Positions 7,003-11,715 of a stretch of 11,715 nucleotides of DNA are shown in pieces. Location: NCBI GenBank assembly GCA_002685335.1, contig NYWY01000076.1, forward strand, positions 1-11,715. Reading direction: 5' to 3'. How positions within the stretch are numbered: position 1 is the first letter of the stretch; each line of letters opens with the position of its first letter. The position numbers and the translations under genes were made by a program. Under the pieces are notes generated by a model. It worked only from the letters and a program-made list of their open reading frames with translations, did not search any database and was not told the origin of the DNA. This stretch comes from Planctomycetaceae bacterium. Lineage in GTDB: Bacteria > Planctomycetota > Phycisphaerae > Phycisphaerales > SM1A02.

Positions 7003-8175
7003 TCAGGCGGGAGGTTGATCCACCCGAAGCAACGGAACGTCGACCTCGAGTTCATCCAGCATCGCCCTGATCTCCGAGACGTAGGCGGGGTTCATCACCA
7101 CGATGGCATCGGGTCCGACCCCGGGAACTTCATCGGGTGCGAGGATCGGACGATCGAAACCGGGCATCCAACGGCCCTGTCGGTGAGGATTGATGTCGAC
7201 CACGCCTCCGACTCCCCCGTCGACGTCGACCGCCCCCAGGAATCCCACCGCTCTCGACCCCGACCCCCACAGCACGACGTTCCGGCGGGCATCGGATGCG
7301 AACCATTCGCTCCACGCCGTCCGCATGCGTCGAAGCGGAGTCGCATCCGGCGGGGCCACGGGGTTCCGGGGTCCGGAGCCCCGACCGATCGTCGCCTCCA
7401 CGCAGAGGTACTGTCCGTCGTACTCCCGTCGGAGATCTCGAACCACGAAGCCCGCTCGTTCAAGCATGCCCGCGAAAGCCTCGTCCCGGTAGTACATGCA
7501 ATGTTCGTAATAGACGTCCCAGCAGCCGCCCACTTCCAGCACGTGGCCACCGGATGGCACGTCGATGAAGACCGGCACCCGGGGCCGATCGGCCAGATGG
7601 CGCCGTAACGGCCCGAGGATCTCGAGCGGGTCGTACAGATGCTCGAGCGTGTGGCGACAGCAGACGAGGTCCGCGTCCGCGGCCCATCTCCCGTGTTCGT
7701 CGCGATAGCGATCGCGAATGACCAGAAGACGATCACGAAGTTCCTGGGGCACCCGGGTCGCGTCGACGGTGGGATCCACGCCCACTCCTCGAATCCCGCA
7801 GAGACTGCAGAGCGTGGCCAGAAAGCCCGCCTTCCCGCATCCGATCTCAAGCACCAGACCATCATCCAGATCATGCCGAGTGATCAGACGGCGAGCCAGA
7901 TCCGCCGAGTAGCCGCGAAACGTCGGACTGAATCCCTGCGTCTCCTCGTAGTCCGAATCGTCCGACTGGGTCGCCGGGTCGAAGGCCGAGTTGAAGACCA
8001 GACCGCAGGCGTGACAGGCGGCCAGATCGATGGCTCCCCGATCGACGTCCATCGCGTGCGCTCGATCGTCATGGATCGTCATCGAACGGACGGGAACGCC
8101 CTCGATCCGATAGTCGAGCGACTCCGCGGTGGCGGAACAGACGGGACATCGAGGATTTCGTACGCTCCCGGACAT
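7003..8175 (-). CDS. SAM-dependent methyltransferase of the sugar C-methyltransferase architecture
   Basis: A 390-residue protein built like the C-terminal half of the neighbouring fusion: two zinc CxxC pairs (Cys10/13 and Cys54/57), SAM-binding VLEIGCGKAGFL (108-119), acidic VGVDP (131-135), CRHTLEHL with His179, a Tyr-x-Glu-His motif (Tyr222, Glu224, His225), a C-terminal WGSGSRAVGFLGA stretch (303-315) and DINPHRQGRWMPG (327-339). These are the landmarks of the TylC3/TcaB9 family, though its sequence is far from the fusion's, so the two are not a recent duplication. It probably methylates a nucleotide-linked sugar; C- versus O-methylation cannot be settled from sequence. AGGAG 6 bases before the ATG supports the start. 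It is divergent from the glycosyltransferase (65-bp gap) and convergent with the fusion gene (24-bp gap). Confidence 0.88.
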   Translation of the reverse strand: MSGSVRNPRCPVCSATAESLDYRIEGVPVRSMTIHDDRAHAMDVDRGAIDLAACHACGLVFNSAFDPATQSDDSDYEETQGFSPTFRGYSADLARRLITRHDLDDGLVLEIGCGKAGFLATLCSLCGIRGVGVDPTVDATRVPQELRDRLLVIRDRYRDEHGRWAADADLVCCRHTLEHLYDPLEILGPLRRHLADRPRVPVFIDVPSGGHVLEVGGCWDVYYEHCMYYRDEAFAGMLERAGFVVRDLRREYDGQYLCVEATIGRGSGPRNPVAPPDATPLRRMRTAWSEWFASDARRNVVLWGSGSRAVGFLGAVDVDGGVGGVVDINPHRQGRWMPGFDRPILAPDEVPGVGPDAIVVMNPAYVSEIRAMLDELEVDVPLLRVDQPPA

Positions 8176-8183
8176 TCGATCTC

Positions 8184-8194
8184 CTGAGACTCAG
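8184..8194. promoter_or_regulatory. Small dyad in the methyltransferase/glycosyltransferase divergent gap
   Basis: CTGAG-A-CTCAG lies in the 65-bp gap that must hold promoters for both divergent genes, next to the methyltransferase ribosome-binding site. A 5-bp half-site dyad is common by chance, so this is only a pointer. I see no convincing -10/-35 pair in the gap. Confidence 0.15.
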
Positions 8195-8240
8195 AGAGTA
8201 TCTTGGCTCGTAATGTTCCGTTCCTTGTTCGGAATGAAGA

Positions 8241-9116
8241 ATGCGATCCGAAGCCAAACATCCCCCCCGTGTCGGCATCGGCCTTCCCGTCTGGAACGGA
8301 GAGAGATACGTCGGCGAGGCGATCCAATCGATCCTCGACCAGACGTTCGAGAATCTCCAGCTCCTGATCGGAGACAACTGTTCGACCGACGGCACCGAGG
8401 AGATCTGCCGATCCTTCGAGTCCGATCCTCGAGTGACCTACGTGAGGCGGGAACGAAATCTCGGGGCGACGCCGAACTACAACCAGCTCATGGATCGTCT
8501 TCGATCCCCGCTCGTCCGCTGGCACGCCTGCGACGACGTCCTGGCACCGACCTACCTCGAGGCCTGCGTGAACCTGCTCGACGATGATCCCGGAGCCCCG
8601 ATGGCCCATACCGAGGCGATCGTCATCGACGGAACCGGCCGGCAGATCAGAGAATGGGACGGCGAATCCTCATTCCAGACGGATTCCGCCGTGGATCGTT
8701 GGAACGCGGTGGCGGAGGCCCCCGACTGGCACACGATCTTCGGACTCGTTCGCCGGGAGATCATGGATCGGGTCGGAAACTTCCCCCTCTATCCGGGATC
8801 GGATCGGTGGGTGCTCGGGGGGTGGTTTCTGCACGGACGTCCTCGATTCACGAGTGAACGATTGTTCATCTGGAGAGATCACGAAGAGACGTTCCGTCGG
8901 TCCGCCAATCTCGATCAGACGGCCGCGGAGCAGTGGTGGTCGACCGATCTGCGAACCTGGCCGTTGCGAACCACCATGCTCGGCCTTCGACACGGACGCG
9001 GGGTGATCGCCCGGAGTCCACTTGAACGTCCCGACCGCGCTCGTTGCCGTGGAATCCTGAATCGACAAGTCACGGGCCCCGTGATCCGTCGGTTTCACCG
9101 CCGATTCAGGCGGTGA
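8241..9116 (+). CDS. Family 2 glycosyltransferase
   Basis: A 291-residue GT-A fold transferase. The N-terminus has VGIGLPVWNGERYV (11-24), DQTFENLQLLIGDNCSTDGT (33-52) with nucleotide-binding Asp45, then ERNLGATPNYN and the metal-binding acidic pair Asp98-Asp99 in HACDDVLAPTYLE. The candidate catalytic-base region is PGSDRWVLGGW (185-195). No membrane segment is visible, so it is likely a cytoplasmic or peripheral enzyme that adds a sugar from a nucleotide donor to a growing glycan. The C-terminus is strongly basic (RRFHRRFRR), which could aid membrane association. The ribosome-binding site is weak (GGA 7 bases upstream). Donor and acceptor are not readable from sequence; its position beside CDP-sugar genes suggests, but does not prove, use of a branched or methylated sugar. 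Confidence 0.9.
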   Translation: MRSEAKHPPRVGIGLPVWNGERYVGEAIQSILDQTFENLQLLIGDNCSTDGTEEICRSFESDPRVTYVRRERNLGATPNYNQLMDRLRSPLVRWHACDDVLAPTYLEACVNLLDDDPGAPMAHTEAIVIDGTGRQIREWDGESSFQTDSAVDRWNAVAEAPDWHTIFGLVRREIMDRVGNFPLYPGSDRWVLGGWFLHGRPRFTSERLFIWRDHEETFRRSANLDQTAAEQWWSTDLRTWPLRTTMLGLRHGRGVIARSPLERPDRARCRGILNRQVTGPVIRRFHRRFRR

Positions 9117-9118
9117 AA
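9093..9118 (+). terminator. 10-bp hairpin over the glycosyltransferase stop codon
   Basis: TTTCACCGCC (9093-9102) and GGCGGTGAAA (9109-9118) form a perfect 10-bp stem with a 6-base loop (GATTCA). The gene's TGA (9114-9116) lies inside the 3' arm. There is no U-tract after it, so it is not a textbook Rho-independent terminator; it may instead act as a tail-less terminator or an mRNA-stabilising 3' end. A 10-bp perfect stem with a short loop is unlikely by chance in a window of this size. Confidence 0.5.
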
Positions 9119-9150
9119 TCGATCCCACACCCCCACTCCCGCGGACCGGA

Positions 9151-9318
9151 ATGATCGGTGGTCCGAGGATCACCCCGACGCGATTCGGCCGACCACGTGA
9201 AACCGAAACCACGCCCGGCGCGATCGTCCGCATCGGCGAGATCCAGCCCTTCGACAAGGCCGATGCCTTCGGACCCCGCCGGATCCACGAGGAAGAGATC
9301 CCCCGAGCCCTCCGCTGA
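9151..9318 (+). CDS. Possible small protein, 55 residues, unknown function
   Basis: This ORF runs from ATG to TGA in the 244-bp gap between the glycosyltransferase and uup. I do not recognise it. The third codon position is about 78% G/C against about 56% at the second position, the pattern of real genes in GC-rich DNA; the antisense reading is less biased (about 67%). The N-terminal third is basic and proline-rich; the C-terminal part has an ordinary soluble composition (PGAIVRIGEIQPF, then RRIHEEEIPRALR). No signal peptide, membrane segment or cysteine is visible. The ribosome-binding site is weak (GGA 5 bases upstream). The same frame is open back to 9085, with no better start codon. It could be a real small gene, the remnant of a longer one, or a chance frame. 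It follows the glycosyltransferase stop by 34 bases and precedes uup by 42. Confidence 0.4.
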   Translation: MIGGPRITPTRFGRPRETETTPGAIVRIGEIQPFDKADAFGPRRIHEEEIPRALR

Positions 9319-9360
9319 CCGGCGTCGAGGTTACGATCTTCGCTCGATCGGATCTCTCTC

Positions 9361-11205
9361 ATGAGCACCCTCCTCACCGCCCGCGACATTTCAAAGGCCT
9401 GGCCCTCCCACGACCTCTTCCGGTCGATCCGGCTGCAATTTTCCGATGGAGATCGGATCGGATTGATCGGCCCCAACGGCGCGGGCAAGACGACGCTGCT
9501 GAGGATCCTCGCCTCGCTCGATGAGCCCGACGAAGGCGAGATCACCCGAAGGCGCGGGGTGCGGATCGCGTACGTTCCCCAGGACGACCGTTTCGATCCG
9601 GATGCCACGCCCCGCACCGCGGTCATCGCCGCCATGGCGATCGACGGACCCGGTGACGGACGAGTCGACGATGACACCCGCGCCTCGATCGCGCTCTCGA
9701 AACTCGGTTTCGAGAATCATGATCGGCCGGTCGCGGTGCTCTCCGGCGGCTGGCGGAAGCGGCTCGCCCTGGCCTGCGGGATCGCCCGTGATCCCGACCT
9801 GCTCCTCCTGGACGAGCCGACCAACCACCTCGACCTGGCGGGCGTGGACTGGCTGGAGTCCTTCGCTCGACGTTCGACCATCGCGATGGCCTTCGTCACC
9901 CATGACCGTCGATTCCTCGAGAACACCGCGACCCGGATCGTGGAATTGAGCCGTGCCTATCCCGACGGCACCTTCGAGGTCGATGGCAACTACACCGAGT
10001 TCGTGCGTCGCAAAGGCGAGTTTCTGGAAGCAGAGGCCTCCGCCCGGGCCTCCCTCGCCAATGCGGTCCGGCGGGACGACGCCTGGCTGAAGCAGGGAAT
10101 ACAAGGGCGACAGACCCGGAACAAGAGCCAGGTCCAGGACGCCTCGAATCGCCGAGACGCTCTTTCTGGATCACGACAACGGGCGGGAGCCGAATCCCGC
10201 GCGACGACGATCGACTTCACCGCCACCGAGCGTCGAACCCGGAAACTGGTCGAACTTCAGGGCGTCGGAAAGTCCATGGGGGATCGCCGGCTGTTCACCG
10301 GCGTCGATCTCGTCCTCTCCCCCGGCATGCGACTGGGACTCGTCGGTGACAACGGCACCGGAAAAACCACGCTGATGCGGGTGATCCAGGGTGATCTCGA
10401 GCCGGACGTCGGCGAGGTGGAACGAGCGAGCGCCCTCCGTTCGGTCGTCTTCAGCCAGCATCGCGGATCGCTGAATCCCGAACACACGCTGCAACAGGCC
10501 CTGTGCCCGATCGGCGACCGGATCGAATTCCGCGGCGGGACGATACACGTCGCCGGATGGGCGGAGCGTTTCCTGTTCCACAAGGATCAGCTCAAGACCC
10601 CGGTCGCTCGGCTGTCGGGTGGCGAGCAGGCCCGGGTGCTGGTCGCGAACCTGATGTTGCAACCCGCCGATCTCCTGCTGCTCGATGAACCGACCAACGA
10701 TCTGGACATCCCATCCCTCGAGGTTCTGGAGGATGCACTGGTCGATTTCCCCGGGGCGATCGTCCTGGTCACCCACGATCGGTTCATGCTGGACCGGATC
10801 GCCACCGAATTCATCGGACTCGACGGCCGGGGCGGTGACAAGCGGTACCAGACCCTGGAACAGTTCACGCGTGACATGACCTCGCGAGCAGAGGTGGAGG
10901 CGGCATCCAATCGCGCCACCCCGGCCCCGACCGCCAGCGGAACCGCCGCCAGCACCGCCGGGCCTCGTCGACGCAAGCTCGCGTACAAGGAGCAGCGAGA
11001 GTTCGATGGCATGGAAGACGCCATCCTCGAAGCCGAGACCGAGGTCGAACGGCTGGAGCAGATCACCAACGCTCCGGAGACGATCTCCGATCATGTTCGG
11101 TCCGCCGCCGCGTTCGATGACCTTTCCCAGGCTCAACTCCGAGTCCAGAACCTCTATGCCCGCTGGGGCGAACTCGAGGCGATTCGCGACGGAACCTCCT
11201 CCTGA
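9361..11205 (+). CDS. uup: ABC-F family ATPase, Uup type
   Basis: A 614-residue soluble protein with two fused ATP-binding cassettes and no membrane domain. Cassette 1 has Walker A GPNGAGKT (37-44), signature LSGGW (127-131), Walker B with DEPTNHLD (151-158) and switch His181. Cassette 2 has GDNGTGKT (329-336), LSGGEQ (418-423), DEPTNDLD (442-449) and His472. The inter-domain linker carries the Uup-like WLKQGIQGRQTRNKSQV (242-258). The C-terminal KLAYKEQREFDGME (539-552), followed by a charged heptad-like helix, is the Uup coiled-coil domain, reached through an Ala/Thr/Pro-rich linker (about 515-535). ABC-F proteins act on the ribosome; Uup has been linked to ribosome quality and to lowering precise excision of transposons. 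The start has no clear Shine-Dalgarno sequence. It is unlikely to be an efflux transporter despite its name class. Confidence in family is high and in the Uup subgroup good. Confidence 0.93.
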   Translation: MSTLLTARDISKAWPSHDLFRSIRLQFSDGDRIGLIGPNGAGKTTLLRILASLDEPDEGEITRRRGVRIAYVPQDDRFDPDATPRTAVIAAMAIDGPGDGRVDDDTRASIALSKLGFENHDRPVAVLSGGWRKRLALACGIARDPDLLLLDEPTNHLDLAGVDWLESFARRSTIAMAFVTHDRRFLENTATRIVELSRAYPDGTFEVDGNYTEFVRRKGEFLEAEASARASLANAVRRDDAWLKQGIQGRQTRNKSQVQDASNRRDALSGSRQRAGAESRATTIDFTATERRTRKLVELQGVGKSMGDRRLFTGVDLVLSPGMRLGLVGDNGTGKTTLMRVIQGDLEPDVGEVERASALRSVVFSQHRGSLNPEHTLQQALCPIGDRIEFRGGTIHVAGWAERFLFHKDQLKTPVARLSGGEQARVLVANLMLQPADLLLLDEPTNDLDIPSLEVLEDALVDFPGAIVLVTHDRFMLDRIATEFIGLDGRGGDKRYQTLEQFTRDMTSRAEVEAASNRATPAPTASGTAASTAGPRRRKLAYKEQREFDGMEDAILEAETEVERLEQITNAPETISDHVRSAAAFDDLSQAQLRVQNLYARWGELEAIRDGTSS

Positions 11206-11247
11206 TTCGCATCGGCATGCCCTCATCGCATCCCATCGCCATGATGC

Positions 11248-11279
11248 TCACGATCCCAAGGTCCTCGTCTCGATCGTGA
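11248..11279 (+). terminator. Weak candidate terminator hairpin after uup
   Basis: TCACGATC (11248-11255) and GATCGTGA (11272-11279) form an 8-bp perfect stem with a 16-base loop, 43 bases after the uup stop. It is not followed directly by a T-run; the nearest (TTTT) is at 11301-11304. An 8-bp stem with so open a loop is not rare by chance. Confidence 0.25.
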
Positions 11280-11410
11280 TCGAGGCCTCGCTCGGTCCGA
11301 TTTTCGCCAGTCTGTGCCATCGCACCCGGCAGGCTCTCCCGGGGGCTGGACCAGCAACCGCCATCTTCCGCCTCCCTTGATGGGAGTGGATCTTCACCTC
11401 GGCGCCGCCG

Positions 11411-11455
11411 AAACCACCGCCAAAACCTCATTTTTGAATCAAAAAGAGACGTTTT
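11411..11455. promoter_or_regulatory. Phased A/T tracts, predicted curved DNA
   Basis: Tracts AAA (11411-11413), AAAA (11422-11425), TTTTT (11431-11435), AAAAA (11441-11445) and TTTT (11452-11455) have centres about 10-11 bases apart, one helical turn. This is the pattern of intrinsically bent DNA, in an otherwise GC-rich window, about 45 bases upstream of the candidate -10 of the pseudopilin gene. The same stretch can pair as a bulged 9-bp hairpin (CTC/TTTTTG with CAAAAA/GAG, 11428-11448). Confidence 0.45.
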
Positions 11456-11472
11456 AGCCACTCCTTCGGATT

Positions 11473-11486
11473 GTCTGGTCCCAGAC
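11473..11486. promoter_or_regulatory. Inverted repeat upstream of the pseudopilin gene
   Basis: GTCTGG-TC-CCAGAC, a 6-bp half-site dyad just upstream of the -10-like TAGACT at 11501-11506. It sits where an operator or activator site would be. Dyads of this size arise by chance a few times per window. Confidence 0.25.
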
Positions 11487-11588
11487 GATGCACCGTCCGT
11501 TAGACTTTGACCAGCGGATCGCCCACTCCAGGTCCCGCTCATTTCACCCAAACACCCCACGTCTTCGGATGAGGGATGGAGTCACAGA

Positions 11589-11715
11589 ATGAAGAGTCGA
11601 GTCCGTTCCGGTTTCACCATCGTCGAGCTGCTGGTGGTGGTTTCCATCATCGCCCTGCTCATCGCGATCCTCCTGCCTGCCATCGGCAAGGCCCGAGATG
11701 CCGCCCGAATCACCC
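11589..11715 (+). CDS. Type IV pilin-like (pseudopilin) protein, partial N-terminus
   Basis: Only 42 codons lie in the window and the gene runs off the right edge. They hold a complete class III prepilin leader: a short basic leader MKSRVRSG, the cleavage site Gly8|Phe9, the +5 glutamate (FTIVE), then a hydrophobic stretch through [13 protein letters not shown] and a charged turn GKARDAAR. A prepilin peptidase would cut after Gly8 and N-methylate Phe9; the hydrophobic helix anchors the protein in the inner membrane or packs in a pilus or type II secretion pseudopilus. Planctomycetes encode many such proteins, often of unknown role, with this same leader. GGAG 7 bases before the ATG supports the start. 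What the rest of the protein is cannot be seen. Confidence 0.93.
   Translation, partial: MKSRVRSGFTIVELLVVVSIIALLIAILLPAIGKARDAARIT

Larger units (their letters stand above)
11206..11588. other. Intergenic region between uup and the pseudopilin gene
   Basis: No convincing ORF lies here; the antisense frame from 11560 has an implausible Arg/Gly/Ser composition. The first half holds inverted repeats (11248-11279, 11325-11343, 11372-11386). The second half has phased A/T tracts (11411-11455), a dyad at 11473-11486 and a -10-like TAGACT at 11501-11506. It presumably contains the uup transcript end and the pseudopilin promoter and leader. I could not match it to a known riboswitch or small RNA. 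Confidence 0.6.

Noticed and set aside
9106..9288. Minus-strand frame of 60 codons in the glycosyltransferase-uup gap
   Set aside because: It is the antisense of the 9151-9318 ORF. Codon-position bias favours the plus strand, and no ribosome-binding site precedes its ATG.
8670..9677. Minus-strand frame of 335 codons spanning the glycosyltransferase end and uup start
   Set aside because: It contains VVLPAPLGP, the usual antisense reading of an ABC Walker A region, and is otherwise Ser/Arg-rich. It overlaps two real genes.
11325..11411. Short dyads (CCCGG/CCGGG, CTCCC/GGGAG, TCGGCG-C-CGCCGA) as a riboswitch or structured RNA
   Set aside because: Each stem is 5-6 bp, expected several times by chance, and I could not match them to a known riboswitch core.
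11063..11560. Minus-strand frame of 165 codons over the uup end and the following gap
   Set aside because: Arg/Gly/Ser-rich composition, half of it antisense to uup, no ribosome-binding site and no domain.

Overview
This is a GC-rich bacterial chromosomal window, most likely from a planctomycete, with the Phycisphaerae as first guess. The placement rests on three things: the right-edge gene starts with the stereotyped prepilin leader that Planctomycetes carry in large numbers ([11 protein letters not shown], ending in LLPAIGKAR); several genes lack a strong Shine-Dalgarno sequence; and the phosphoenolpyruvate carboxylase is a divergent bacterial type. This is inference, not a database result. 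I see no rRNA, tRNA, CRISPR array, insertion sequence or integrase.

Layout. (1) Positions 1-858, minus strand: the N-terminal 286 residues of a secreted endonuclease/exonuclease/phosphatase-family protein, cut by the left edge. (2) 1024-3723, minus: a complete phosphoenolpyruvate carboxylase (ppc). An 11-bp tandem repeat runs across its stop codon, and a leaderless-type promoter lies at its start. (3) 3911-6978, plus: a two-gene operon with a 4-bp ATGA overlap. It encodes glucose-1-phosphate cytidylyltransferase (rfbF) and a 766-residue protein that joins an NAD-dependent sugar-nucleotide epimerase/dehydratase to a C-methyltransferase. (4) 7003-8175, minus: a second, stand-alone protein of the same C-methyltransferase architecture, converging on the operon with a 24-bp gap. 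(5) 8241-9116, plus: a family 2 glycosyltransferase, divergent from the second methyltransferase and ending in a 10-bp-stem hairpin. (6) 9151-9318, plus: a possible 55-residue small protein of unknown function. (7) 9361-11205, plus: an ABC-F ATPase of the Uup type. (8) 11206-11588: a 383-bp gap with phased A/T tracts and inverted repeats. (9) 11589 to the right edge: the start of a type IV pilin-like (pseudopilin) gene.

How the genes work together. Positions 3911-9116 read as a small surface-glycan cassette. RfbF would make CDP-glucose, the SDR half of the fusion would alter an activated sugar, its methyltransferase half would add a methyl branch to the sugar ring, the second methyltransferase would make another methylation, and the glycosyltransferase would transfer a sugar to a glycan. 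The usual partner of RfbF, CDP-glucose 4,6-dehydratase, is not in the window, so the pathway is either completed elsewhere or different. The flanking genes (ppc, uup, the secreted phosphodiesterase-like enzyme, the pseudopilin) look like unrelated neighbours.

The observations most worth following up are the SDR-C-methyltransferase fusion, the overlooked small ORF, the curved-DNA element before the pseudopilin gene, the repeat over the ppc stop codon, and substitutions in the predicted aspartate (feedback) site of PEPC.
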